A DNA stretch of 64,000 bases from positions 124,001-188,000 of the forward strand of contig CAYFPL010000005.1 in assembly GCA_964344935.1 (NCBI GenBank), given 5' to 3'. The DNA is from GCA-2731375 sp964344935. Lineage in GTDB: Bacteria > Pseudomonadota > Alphaproteobacteria > GCA-2731375. The position numbers and the translations under genes are program-made. The notes under the pieces were generated by a model. The model searched no databases. It saw only the letters and a list, made by a program, of their open reading frames with translations, and was not told the origin of the DNA. Every line of letters begins with the position of its first letter. The first letter of the stretch is position 1. Of the stretch, positions 18,127 to 26,448 are shown piece after piece.

Positions 18127-18627
18127 TCAACCGCCATAGAAGACGTTGTCGCCAAGTTCCTTCATTTCCAAAATGGCCTCGTCGGCCCGGCCTTCGGGTT
18201 CCTTGGCAACATTCGCGTCGACCACTTCGCCAACCATGATGTGGTGGTCGCCCTGTTCGACGATTTCGACGATCTTGCATTCCACCGAAGCGATGGCGTT
18301 GTCCAGGATTGGCGCGCCGGAACTGCCTGAATGGAAGGGTTCGCCGCTGATGGTGTCGCCATCCCGTGTGGCGGGCTTGAAGAAGCCAAAGGCCAGACCC
18401 TGTTGTCCCTTGCCCAGCATGTTGAGGGCGAAGTTGCCGGCCGCCTTGGCAATGCCATAGGCACCTGAATCGGTCTTCACGCCGACGACCACCAGGGGCG
18501 GGGCGAAGGCGGTTTGCGTCACCCAGTTCACCGTTGCCGCGGCAATTTCGCCGTCGTTTTCTGCCGTCATGACATAGATGCCATAAGGGATCATGCGCAG
18601 AGCGGTTTTCTTCGCATCTTCGTCCAT
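18127..18627 (-). CDS. Flavin reductase-like (FMN-binding split barrel) protein
   Basis: A 166-residue protein of the flavin reductase family. It shows the split-barrel start RMIPYGIYVMTAENDGEIAA, the flavin-contacting TVNWVTQTAFAPPLVVVGVK and the GDHHIMVGEVVDA strand near residues 123-135. These enzymes reduce FMN/FAD with NAD(P)H, often to supply a monooxygenase, or act as flavin-bound oxidoreductases. It follows the glutathione transferase gene by 31 bp and closes the MFS-GST-flavin reductase group. No obvious partner oxygenase is adjacent, although two LLM enzymes are present elsewhere in the window. Confidence 0.85.
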   Translation of the reverse strand: MDEDAKKTALRMIPYGIYVMTAENDGEIAAATVNWVTQTAFAPPLVVVGVKTDSGAYGIAKAAGNFALNMLGKGQQGLAFGFFKPATRDGDTISGEPFHSGSSGAPILDNAIASVECKIVEIVEQGDHHIMVGEVVDANVAKEPEGRADEAILEMKELGDNVFYGG

Positions 18628-18658
18628 CAGTACTCTCCTTTACAAATTCAGGTTGCGA

Positions 18659-19270
18659 TCATGCCTCGGCACTGGGGCGGGCCTTCATGCGCCCGTACCA
18701 GGCATTGATGTTCTTCAATTCGGGATCTAGGGGCTGGTCCACGCCGGCGAAAAAGTCTACGAAGCCGAACAACAACAGATCCGCCAAGGTCATGCGATCG
18801 CCCGCGAGATAGTCATTCCCCTCCATCAACCCGTCCAGCCACTTCAGGCCATCCTGGGCCCGCGCCTTGAGGCCGTCGGCTGCCTCGGGCAGACAGCGGG
18901 TACGGTTCTCGAACATCTTCAAACCGGTGGAAAAGCGGAAACCGTCGGCCATGGGTTCGCAGACATGCAAATCCACGCGCCGGGTCCACATGCGCGTTTC
19001 TGCCCGCTCTTCCGCCGTGGTGCCGATCAAGGGCGTATCCGGGTTCTGTTCTTCAAGATATTCGCAGATCACCGTGATCTCGGCCACGATGTCGCCGTTG
19101 TCCAGTTCCAGGGCGGGACATTGCCCGGCGGCGTTGACTTTCAGATAGTCCGCTTCGCGGTTGACGCCGGCCATGATGTCCACGTCTTCCATGGGCAGTT
19201 CGATGCCTTTTTCCGCCATGAACATGCGCACGACTTTCGGATTGGGTCCGATGGAATTGTACAATTTCAT
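18659..19270 (-). CDS. Glutathione S-transferase
   Basis: A 203-residue cytosolic GST. The N-terminal thioredoxin-like domain starts MKLYNSIGPNPKVVRMFMAE and holds the glutathione-contact stretch AAGQCPALELDNGDIVAEIT, with the cis-Pro and the acidic/Ser-Thr positions seen in this family. The all-alpha C-terminal domain has GDRMTLADLLLFGFVDF, the usual helix-capping motif. The ATG at 19270 follows GGGGAG; the open frame extends upstream without similarity. It likely conjugates or isomerises electrophilic compounds with glutathione, made by the glutamate-cysteine ligase at 37.2 kb among others. Confidence 0.88.
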   Translation of the reverse strand: MKLYNSIGPNPKVVRMFMAEKGIELPMEDVDIMAGVNREADYLKVNAAGQCPALELDNGDIVAEITVICEYLEEQNPDTPLIGTTAEERAETRMWTRRVDLHVCEPMADGFRFSTGLKMFENRTRCLPEAADGLKARAQDGLKWLDGLMEGNDYLAGDRMTLADLLLFGFVDFFAGVDQPLDPELKNINAWYGRMKARPSAEA

Positions 19271-19346
19271 GATTACGCCGCTCCCCTGGTTCGCTGTTTT
19301 GGATTGCAGCCATGTAAAACCACTGGCGCGGCCTTGGCAAGCGCGA

Positions 19347-20573
19347 CTATTTGCGCCCTCCCGCCAGGCGGGCGGAATCGGGATGGGCGCGCAGACGGGC
19401 CATGGCGACGACGCCAAGAAACGGCCCTGCTGCCAACACTGCAAAAGCGATATGCCAGCCAAAGGCGGCGACGAGGGGCGGGATCAGATGCACCGTGAAC
19501 AGGGTCAGCAGAAAACCCGCGCAGGTCTGCACCGTCAGCATGGTGCCGACGAACTCGGGCGGCGATAGTTCCGTGACAGAGGCTGAAAACTGCGCCGAAT
19601 CCGCGATTATGGTGATGCCCCAAATCACCGCCACAAAGGTCAACAGCCAGGGCGGCGCGCCGAACAGAAAACCCATGACGATGGCGCAACAGCCAGACGC
19701 CGTCATGGCGCCCATGGTCAGGGTGGTGCGGCCATAACGGTCGGCGATGACGCCGCCTACCAGGCAACCCAAGGCTCCGCCCACGCCCATGGAGGCAAAG
19801 GTCGCCAGCCGCGACCACCAGGCCGCATCCGCCGCCGCCATCACCAACCCGAACGAGGCATCAAGGAACACCACCAGCCAGGCCCACATGGCATAGAGTT
19901 CCCACATATGGCCCAGATAGCCGAAATTGGCCAAGCGCAGGCTAGGCTGGCGGAAAGCCTGTAGCGCCGCCGTCGGCGTAAAGGGGGGCGCGGGCGCCAG
20001 TTTCGGCCCCAGTTTGACCAGGTTCACCAGCAATGCCGCGGCCAGCGCCAGCAGCGAGGCCGCGATAATTGTAAAATGCCAATCCACGCCGCCGAAAGCA
20101 TTGAACAGGTGCGGCGCGGCGGAGCCCAGGGTCAGGGCGCCAACCAAGAGGCCGATCAAAAGCCCTACGTCGGCTTTCGACCAGCTCACCGCCATTTTCA
20201 TGCCCACGGGGTAGATGCCCGCCATGCACATGCCCGTGACAAAGCGGAACACCACAACCCAGTTCGAGGTGGGCTCGACCAGCAATAGCATGCCATTGGC
20301 TACGGCGGCGGTCAGGGCCGAAGCCATGAAGAAGCGGCGCAAATCCAGGCGGTCTGCCAGGGCGAAAATGGCCGAGAGCAGCGTGCCGGCGACATAGCCG
20401 ATTTGCACGGCAGAGGTCATCATCGAGGCCCGGCGCGGGGAAAGACCATATTCGGCGATCAGGGACGGAACCACGGCCGAGGCAGAGAACCATAGGCCCA
20501 GGGCCGCCACCGTACAAAACGCCAACAGCGCCAGAGAGCGGACCCTCGCGCCAATCGCCTCTGACTCCGTCAT
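19347..20573 (-). CDS. MFS transporter
   Basis: A 408-residue membrane protein with about twelve hydrophobic segments arranged in two halves. Loop 2-3 (LFAI FALADRLDLRRFF region) and the repeat GGVIADRYGRTTLTMGAM in the second half are the typical major-facilitator D-R-x-G-R/K loops. The start chosen is the ATG at 20573 (MTESEAIGARVRS). It diverges from the HIG1-like gene and precedes the GST gene by 76 bp. Substrate unknown; export of a toxic compound or a conjugate handled by the downstream GST would fit the context (inference). Confidence 0.85.
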   Translation of the reverse strand: MTESEAIGARVRSLALLAFCTVAALGLWFSASAVVPSLIAEYGLSPRRASMMTSAVQIGYVAGTLLSAIFALADRLDLRRFFMASALTAAVANGMLLLVEPTSNWVVVFRFVTGMCMAGIYPVGMKMAVSWSKADVGLLIGLLVGALTLGSAAPHLFNAFGGVDWHFTIIAASLLALAAALLVNLVKLGPKLAPAPPFTPTAALQAFRQPSLRLANFGYLGHMWELYAMWAWLVVFLDASFGLVMAAADAAWWSRLATFASMGVGGALGCLVGGVIADRYGRTTLTMGAMTASGCCAIVMGFLFGAPPWLLTFVAVIWGITIIADSAQFSASVTELSPPEFVGTMLTVQTCAGFLLTLFTVHLIPPLVAAFGWHIAFAVLAAGPFLGVVAMARLRAHPDSARLAGGRK

Positions 20574-20698
20574 TTCGCCGTACTCCGAACAGACCCCGGA
20601 CAAAACCCTAAACAACGCTCTCGGCGGTCCCCGATTTGTGCTAGGAACGGCGCGGTTGTCGTCGGGTGCAACAATATCGGCAAAGCGCGGGATGGGCC

Positions 20699-20896
20699 AT
20701 GGCCAGTCTGCTGACAATTCTATTGGTGATCGCCATGGCGGCCGTCTTGGGCGTGCTGCTGATGGGTATTTACAGCATGGGCCGCGGCGGCGAGTTCAAC
20801 CGCAAATACGGCAATCTATTCATGCGCTGGCGGGTGGTGCTGCAACTTGCCGCCGTCGCCATCATGGTGCTTATCTTTTTTGTCAATCAGGGCTGA
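20699..20896 (+). CDS. HIG1-like twin-transmembrane small protein
   Basis: A 65-residue membrane protein: a first helix LLTILLVIAMAAVLGVLLMG, a short polar loop with GRGGEFNRKYGNLFMRWRV, and a second helix LQLAAVAIMVLIFFV. This is the twin-transmembrane HIG1-like architecture found in alphaproteobacteria, related to mitochondrial proteins that associate with respiratory complexes. The loop residues NRKY..LFMRWRV are typical. An in-frame GTG at 20666 would add eleven residues, but the ATG at 20699 with GCGGGATGGG upstream gives the usual length. It is 28 bp ahead of the cobalamin adenosyltransferase, a pairing I know from other alphaproteobacteria. Confidence 0.8.
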   Translation: MASLLTILLVIAMAAVLGVLLMGIYSMGRGGEFNRKYGNLFMRWRVVLQLAAVAIMVLIFFVNQG

Positions 20897-20924
20897 TGGG
20901 GCCGATGGTTAGGGGACGGGCGGA

Positions 20925-21488
20925 ATGGTCAAACTGACGAAAATTTACACGCGTGGCGGCGATGGCGGCGAAACCTCGCTCTCGGACGGCAGCCGGGTGG
21001 TCAAGGACGACGCCCGTGTCGCCGCCTATGGCGATGTGGACGAGTTGAACGCGGTCATCGGCCTCGCCTGCCTGCACGCGGACGGCGATGTGGAGGAGAT
21101 GCTGGCCCGCATCCAGAACGATCTGTTCGATCTCGGCGCCGATCTGGCCACACCCATTGTGGAGGATCCGAAATACCCACCGCTGCGCATTGTCGATGCC
21201 CAGGTGGAGCGGCTGGAAGCGGAGATCGATGCCCTGGGCGAGGCACTGGCCACCCTGAACTCCTTCATACTGCCCGGCGGCAGCGCACTCGGGGCGCATT
21301 TGCACCATGCCCGCACCGTGGCCCGGCGGGCTGAGAGGCGCGCCACCACCCTGGCCCGGGAGGTGGAGATTAACGGCGCTGCCCTGCGCTATCTCAACCG
21401 GCTGTCCGATCACCTCTTCCAGCTGGCCCGGCATGCCAACAACGACGGCGCCGACGATATCCTCTGGGTCCCCGGCGCCAACCGCTGA
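20925..21488 (+). CDS. pduO: Cob(I)alamin adenosyltransferase, PduO type
   Basis: A 187-residue PduO-type ATP:cob(I)alamin adenosyltransferase, which makes adenosylcobalamin. The N-terminal ATP-binding loop is IYTRGGDGGETSLSDGSR followed by KDDARVAAYGDVDELNAVIG. The helical-bundle core has ILPGGSALGAHLHHARTVAR and RAERR (near residues 120-145) and ends NRLSDHLFQLARHANND. The first loop reads TRGGDGGETSL where many homologues have TGDDGTTGL, a mild variation. No cobalamin biosynthesis genes are nearby, so this probably acts in salvage or late assembly. Confidence 0.92.
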   Translation: MVKLTKIYTRGGDGGETSLSDGSRVVKDDARVAAYGDVDELNAVIGLACLHADGDVEEMLARIQNDLFDLGADLATPIVEDPKYPPLRIVDAQVERLEAEIDALGEALATLNSFILPGGSALGAHLHHARTVARRAERRATTLAREVEINGAALRYLNRLSDHLFQLARHANNDGADDILWVPGANR

Positions 21489-21651
21489 TGCCGGCTCTGG
21501 TCGGCAGAGCAAAATTGAACTTGCCATTCCGCGCCCGAGGCATTATCTCCCGGGCCATGAAACGGTCGAACCACATTCAAGCACTGCGCCGCCGCCGCAC
21601 CTGATGGGCGGGCGGTCGACTTTTTCTATTCTCTGAACAGCAAACGTTACC

Positions 21652-21673
21652 CCCGCCGCCCTGGCTCGGCGGG
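21652..21673 (+). other. GC-rich hairpin upstream of the aminotransferase
   Basis: CCCGCCG (21652-21658) and CGGCGGG (21667-21673) form a perfect 7-bp stem with an 8-base loop, about 60 bp before the aminotransferase start. No run of T follows directly, so it is not a classic terminator; it could be an mRNA leader structure or simply chance in GC-rich DNA. The rest of the 247-bp gap 21489-21735 holds nothing I can identify. Confidence 0.3.
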
Positions 21674-21735
21674 ATGTTCCTATCTGTTTCATTTGTCCTG
21701 CCGATGGCGGCTTTCTCTGTCGAAAGGACAAGCAC

Positions 21736-22920
21736 ATGCAACAAGCACTACAAAGCCATCAGCCCGACAACCCCTCGGCCTTGATGGAGATCACGGCCCG
21801 GCCGGAAACGGTCTTCGTCGAGGGCAAGGGTTCGTGGATCTACGACAGCGACGGCAAGGCCTACCTGGACTTCATCCAGGGCTGGGCCGTCAACTGCCTG
21901 GGCCACAGCCCTGCGCCGTTGGTTGCGGCGATCGCCGAACAGGCCGCCAAGCTGATCAACCCTTCGCCTGCCTATCTTAACCAGCCCATGTTGGACCTGG
22001 CCGCCGTCTTGGCGGAGGGTGCTGGCCTAGACAAGGTGTTCTTCGCCAACAGCGGCGCGGAAGCCAACGAGGGCGCCATCAAGCTGGCTCGGAAATGGGG
22101 GCAGATGCACCTGGGCGGTGCCTATGGGATCGTCACCATGGAACATGGCTTCCATGGCCGTACCCTGGCCACCATGTCAGCCTCCGGCAAGGCCGGCTGG
22201 GATGAGTTGTTCGCACCCAAGGTGCCGGGTTTCACCAAGGTGCCGTACGGTGATCTGGACGCGGTCGATGCGGCCATTGACGACAATACCGTCGCCGTCA
22301 TGCTGGAGCCGTTGCAGGGCGAGGCCGGTATCATCGATGCCCCGGACAGTTATCTCCAGGGCCTGCGGGATCTGACCCAGAGCCAAGGCATCCTGCTGAT
22401 CGCCGACGAGATCCAGACCGGCATGGGCCGCACGGGCAAGATGTTCGCCTGCGACCATACCGGCATCACGCCCGACATCATGACCCTGGGCAAGGGCCTG
22501 GGCGGCGGCGTGCCCTTGGCTGCGCTGCTGGCGAAGGAGGCGGTCTGCTGTTTCGCGCACGGGGATCAAGGTGGCACTTTCAATGGCAATCCCCTGATGA
22601 CCGCCGCCGGCCTGGCGGTGTGGCAGGAATTGTCATCTCCAGGCTTTCTCGATCACGTGGTCGCCGCCGGCGATTACCTGGCAAATGGGCTGACGGAGCT
22701 GTCCATCAAGCACGGCCTGGGCAAGGTGCGGGGCCGGGGTCTGTTGCGGGCCCTGGATCTGAAGGCGCCTATCGCAGGCGACATCGCCGCATCCGCTTTG
22801 GCGGCCGGCCTGCTGTTGAACGCACCGCGGCCGGACAGCCTGCGCTTCATGCCGGCGCTGAACATCACCCTGGCCGAGATCGACAAGATGTTGGAGATCC
22901 TGGATGGCTTGTTCAGCTAG
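21736..22920 (+). CDS. argD: Acetylornithine-type class III aminotransferase
   Basis: A 394-residue PLP enzyme of the class III transaminases. The cofactor-binding features are visible: NSGAEANE at 105-112, the pyridine-nitrogen Asp D224 in LIADEIQTGMGRTG, and the Schiff-base lysine K253 in TLGKGLGGG. The N-terminus (LMEITARPETVFVEGKGSWI) and overall length match acetylornithine aminotransferases, which interconvert N-acetylornithine and its semialdehyde. No other arg gene is adjacent, and a catabolic omega-amino-acid role is possible. AAAGGA stands before the ATG at 21736. Its last 8 bases overlap the convergent M81 gene. Confidence 0.8.
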   Translation: MQQALQSHQPDNPSALMEITARPETVFVEGKGSWIYDSDGKAYLDFIQGWAVNCLGHSPAPLVAAIAEQAAKLINPSPAYLNQPMLDLAAVLAEGAGLDKVFFANSGAEANEGAIKLARKWGQMHLGGAYGIVTMEHGFHGRTLATMSASGKAGWDELFAPKVPGFTKVPYGDLDAVDAAIDDNTVAVMLEPLQGEAGIIDAPDSYLQGLRDLTQSQGILLIADEIQTGMGRTGKMFACDHTGITPDIMTLGKGLGGGVPLAALLAKEAVCCFAHGDQGGTFNGNPLMTAAGLAVWQELSSPGFLDHVVAAGDYLANGLTELSIKHGLGKVRGRGLLRALDLKAPIAGDIAASALAAGLLLNAPRPDSLRFMPALNITLAEIDKMLEILDGLFS

Positions 22921-24439
22921 ACCAGGTTGTATCCGGGTCCAGGGGATAGACGGGCCGGGGCAGATTGCGCCATTGAAAGCGGCTCAAAACCGGCGAGGTG
23001 AGCCCGGCGGTGTCCACTTCATAGACCTGTTCGGGCGGAAACCAGGGGATGAACCCGGCCCGGAAATGCCCCCGTGACTTGACGCAGACCGTATGTGCCT
23101 GGGCGATATCGAGACCGAACATCTCGAAGAACACCGGGTCGGCACATTGGTTGCGAGCGGAGATGACGGCGACGGTGATGCCGTCATCTCCGCCGATCCG
23201 GATCGCCGCGCAGGGTCCAAGGTGCAACTGACGGTCCTTGTAAATGCCCAGGCGCCCGGTCACGTCACCGTCGTGCAGCTTGACCACCGTCGCTGGAGTT
23301 TCGAACCTTTTGGAGAATTCGGTGTCGCCGGTGCGGTTGAAAACCGCATCGAAAGCGGCGCCCTCGCCCAAGTCATGCGCCTCTTGCGCCAGCTCGGGGT
23401 CGAAAAAAGCGCCGAAATAGACATTCGGGGCCTGCGCTTCCGCCAAGGCAGCCAGCAGCCAGGTGGTGCGGCCTTCGCCGCCGCCGCCGGGGTTGTCGCC
23501 GGCATCGGAAAATATTATCGGTCGGCGATCGGCCTCTTTGGCCAGGGCCACGGCTTCCTCGATCGAGGTCATCTCCCGGGTGAAAGCGGCGCGGTTGTCC
23601 CAGGCTCTCTGTGCAATCTCGTTGGCCAGATTGGCCGCCCGCTTGCCGTCATCCTTGGCCGTGACCACCACCGAGAGGCCATTCTTGGCGCAATCGGAAA
23701 ACGCGAAGTTGCCGAACACCGAAACGTTGACGATTTCGCCGGCCTCTTCCCGGGCCCGGCGCTGGCCATAGTCGATCAATTCGCCATAGGGCCCGGCCGC
23801 CGTCAGAAGGGTGGTGCTGGGCGGCACCAGGGGCAGGCGGACCAGATGTTGCTTTGGGCGCAGGCCCGCGAACATGCGGCGCATCAATAGGGCGGCTTCC
23901 TCGCCGCGCTGGTATTGATCCACATGGGGGTTGGTCTGATAGCCGATGATGGCGTCCGTGGCCCCGGCCATGGCCTGGGACAGGTTGGCGTGCAGGTCCA
24001 GGGTGGCAATGACCGCCGCCCCATCCCCCGCTGCCGCCCGCACCGCTGCCATCAGGGTACCGTCGGGATCGCCGTCATCGGTCGCGACCATGGCGCCATG
24101 ATTGGCGACATAGACCCCGTCCAGGGGACCCGCCGCCTCTAGGCCAGCGGCAATTCGTTCCACACAGGCACGGAAGAAGCTGCCGTCAATGGGCCCCCAT
24201 GGCGGACAGCCGGTCAATAACAGAGGTACCGGCTGCCACGGCCCCGTGGCATCCATGGTCTGCACAAAGGCAGCCATCTCCCGGGGCAGGATAGAGACCG
24301 GCTGCCGCGCCAGCGCCACCATCTCCGCGCCCTCGACATAGAGGGCATCACGGAAGTTCGATTCTTCCGCCACAGGCGAGAAGGCGTTGCTTTCCAGGAT
24401 CACCCCGCACAGGGCGACCCTGGCGACATTATCCGTCAT
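22913..24439 (-). CDS. M81-family metallopeptidase (microcystinase C / MlrC type)
   Basis: A 508-residue protein of the M81 (MlrC) family. The N-terminal half has ARVALCGVILESNAFSPV, VYVANHGAMVATDDGDPDG and VIATLDLHANLSQAM, the His/Asp-rich stretches expected to bind zinc. The C-terminal half has IFSDAGDNPGGGGEGRTTWL. MlrC finishes the breakdown of linearised microcystin in sphingomonads, but the family is far wider than microcystin degraders and usually acts on unknown small peptides or amides. It starts 12 bp after regA, so it may share the RegBA transcript. Confidence 0.88.
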   Translation of the reverse strand: MTDNVARVALCGVILESNAFSPVAEESNFRDALYVEGAEMVALARQPVSILPREMAAFVQTMDATGPWQPVPLLLTGCPPWGPIDGSFFRACVERIAAGLEAAGPLDGVYVANHGAMVATDDGDPDGTLMAAVRAAAGDGAAVIATLDLHANLSQAMAGATDAIIGYQTNPHVDQYQRGEEAALLMRRMFAGLRPKQHLVRLPLVPPSTTLLTAAGPYGELIDYGQRRAREEAGEIVNVSVFGNFAFSDCAKNGLSVVVTAKDDGKRAANLANEIAQRAWDNRAAFTREMTSIEEAVALAKEADRRPIIFSDAGDNPGGGGEGRTTWLLAALAEAQAPNVYFGAFFDPELAQEAHDLGEGAAFDAVFNRTGDTEFSKRFETPATVVKLHDGDVTGRLGIYKDRQLHLGPCAAIRIGGDDGITVAVISARNQCADPVFFEMFGLDIAQAHTVCVKSRGHFRAGFIPWFPPEQVYEVDTAGLTSPVLSRFQWRNLPRPVYPLDPDTTWSS

Positions 24440-24451
24440 AACGTCGTTGAC

Positions 24452-25033
24452 CTATTCCCGCGGCGAGTGCTTGGCCAGAATGCGCTGCAAGGTTCGCCGG
24501 TGCATGTTGAGGCGCCGCGCCGTCTCCGACACATTGCGGTCGCAAAGTTCATAGACCCGTTGGATGTGCTCCCAGCGTACCCGGTCGGCTGACATGGGCC
24601 GCTCCGGCGGTTCGGGGTGCTCCCCTTCCTTGGCCAGCAAAGCGGCTTCGATGGCATCGGCGTCAGCCGGTTTGGAGAGATAATCGACGGCGCCTAGTTT
24701 TACCGCCGCGACCGCCGTTGCGATGTTGCCATAGCCAGTGAGCATGATAATGCGCACGTCGGGGCGCACCTCGCGAAGGGTGCTGACCACATCCAGGCCG
24801 CTGCCGTCATCCAGCCGAAGATCCAGCACCGCGAAGTCGGGGGCCACCTCCTTGGCCTGCTCAGTCGCCTCCTTCACCGAAGCGGCGGTGCTGACCTCGA
24901 ATCCACGCCGTCCCATGGCCGTGGCCAAACGCTGCAGCCAGACCTTGTCGTCGTCCACCAACAGCAGTTTACGCGACGGTTCCGTCCCGTCACCCGCCCC
25001 TTCAGATGCCCCATCCGCGCTATTCGCCGTCAT
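24452..25033 (-). CDS. regA: Response regulator of the RegA/PrrA/ActR family
   Basis: A 193-residue redox response regulator. The receiver domain has the acidic pair in LLLVDDDKVW, the phospho-acceptor D71 in FAVLDLRLDDGSGL, the switch Thr in IIMLTGYGN and the Lys in YLSKPAD. The linker leads to a C-terminal Fis-type helix-turn-helix, NVSETARRLNMHRRTLQRIL, a sequence nearly invariant in RegA/PrrA/ActR. These regulators control respiration, carbon and nitrogen fixation genes according to redox state. The ATG at 25033 overlaps the end of regB by 14 bp, so translation is probably coupled. The usual senC gene is not between them. Confidence 0.95.
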   Translation of the reverse strand: MTANSADGASEGAGDGTEPSRKLLLVDDDKVWLQRLATAMGRRGFEVSTAASVKEATEQAKEVAPDFAVLDLRLDDGSGLDVVSTLREVRPDVRIIMLTGYGNIATAVAAVKLGAVDYLSKPADADAIEAALLAKEGEHPEPPERPMSADRVRWEHIQRVYELCDRNVSETARRLNMHRRTLQRILAKHSPRE

Positions 25034-26348
25034 ATTCGTCGCTCCCCTCGGCCTCGCTTTCGGCAAGGTCTATTATGTTCCTTGGCCAGCGAATGACAAC
25101 CGTTGCGCCGCTGCCCTGTTTGCGGTTGAAGAAATGCAGATTGGCGCCGGTTCGTTCCAGCAAGGTCTTGGATATGAACACGCCCAGGCCCATGCGGCCG
25201 CTGCCTGGCCGAGTGGAAATATAGGGATCGCCCAGCAGGCTGAGAATATTGGGCGGAAAGCCCGGGCCGTTGTCGCTGATACTCAATTCCACGAAATCGT
25301 CGTCCCAGGTGATTTCCAGATCCACCTGGCTGACCGCGAAGTCCATGGCGTTTTCGATCAGATTGCCCAGGCCCTGGATCAGTTCGGGGCTGCGCCGAAC
25401 CAGAGGCGGCGGTGTTCCGGCGTGGGCTGTCACCTGCACGGTTTTGTCGCCGTTACCATACTTGCGCGCCACATCGTTGATCAGGGCATCGAAGCCCATG
25501 CGAGAGACCGCCGGGTCGGCGCCGGCAGATGGATTGCGGGCCAGGCCGGCGAGAATTTCGCGACAACGCGCCACCTCGCCATCCAAGACTTCCAAATCCG
25601 TATGGGTCTCGCCCACCAGTTTCTGATCCCGCAGCAACTCCTTGGTAATCAAGGCGATCGTGCCAAGGGGCGTGCCCAACTCATGGGCCGCCGCCGCCGC
25701 CAGTCCGCCCAGTGCGGAGAGCTCCTGTTCCTTGGACAGTGTTTCCTGGGTCGCGGCCAAGGCATCGGACATGCGCCGGGCCTCGTCCGCCACCCGCCAG
25801 GCATAAAACATCAAGAGCGCCGTACCCACCACCAGCGAGAGCCAGATCGCCGCCGCGTATAGTGGCGGCAAACGAAAACCTGGCGCGGGCCAAGGTAGTG
25901 GCAGGTGCACGAGAGCCAGGGTGGAAACACAGAGAACCGCTAACAGGCCGAGGAAAATCGTGCTGCGCTGGCTCAAAATCGTCGCAGAAATGGTCACCGG
26001 CACTAGGAACAGCAGCGCGAATGGGTTGTCCAGGCCACCAGTCAGATACAGCAGAACGGCCAATTGCAGGATGTCATAAGCCAGGTATCCCGCCGCAGCC
26101 CGGTCGTTGTGCCAATCGCTCAACCGGTACCGTGCGATGATCCAGAAATTGACGACCACCGAGGCGGCGATGGCCAGCATGGCCGGGAGAATGGGCAAAT
26201 CGAATTCCAAGTAGCCGTCGACCACAAGCAACGCAATCAACTGCCCGCCGATAGCCAACCAGCGGATGGTCAACAGCGTCCGGACCCGCACCTGCCCCAT
26301 TGCGGGGCGACCGTGCGTGGAGGGGAAGAATGCGTCAATCGCGGCCAT
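25020..26348 (-). CDS. regB: Redox sensor histidine kinase of the RegB/PrrB family
   Basis: A 442-residue membrane histidine kinase with about six transmembrane helices in residues 25-185. The quinone-interacting heptapeptide GGLDNPF is at 104-110. The H box is AAAAHELGTPLGTIAL with H222 as the phospho-accepting residue. Exactly 40 residues on is C262 in EVARCREIL, matching the spacing between His225 and the redox-active Cys265 of Rhodobacter RegB. The ATPase domain shows NLIENAMDF, SDNGPGF and GSGRMGLGVFISK. It should phosphorylate the overlapping RegA. The H and Cys assignments are by alignment from memory. Confidence 0.95.
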   Translation of the reverse strand: MAAIDAFFPSTHGRPAMGQVRVRTLLTIRWLAIGGQLIALLVVDGYLEFDLPILPAMLAIAASVVVNFWIIARYRLSDWHNDRAAAGYLAYDILQLAVLLYLTGGLDNPFALLFLVPVTISATILSQRSTIFLGLLAVLCVSTLALVHLPLPWPAPGFRLPPLYAAAIWLSLVVGTALLMFYAWRVADEARRMSDALAATQETLSKEQELSALGGLAAAAAHELGTPLGTIALITKELLRDQKLVGETHTDLEVLDGEVARCREILAGLARNPSAGADPAVSRMGFDALINDVARKYGNGDKTVQVTAHAGTPPPLVRRSPELIQGLGNLIENAMDFAVSQVDLEITWDDDFVELSISDNGPGFPPNILSLLGDPYISTRPGSGRMGLGVFISKTLLERTGANLHFFNRKQGSGATVVIRWPRNIIDLAESEAEGSDEYDGE

Positions 26349-26448
26349 GGCTGCCTATTCGTGAAATCCGCCCATAATCGCGGAATCTTATGCCCCCGCT
26401 GCTTGATTTTCCAGGGTCTCGGCTGTCCGCTCTATCATCAAGACGAGG

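Noticed and set aside
22913..24439. Microcystin degradation locus because of the MlrC-like gene
   Set aside because: mlrA, mlrB and mlrD are absent, and M81 proteins are common in bacteria that do not degrade microcystin.
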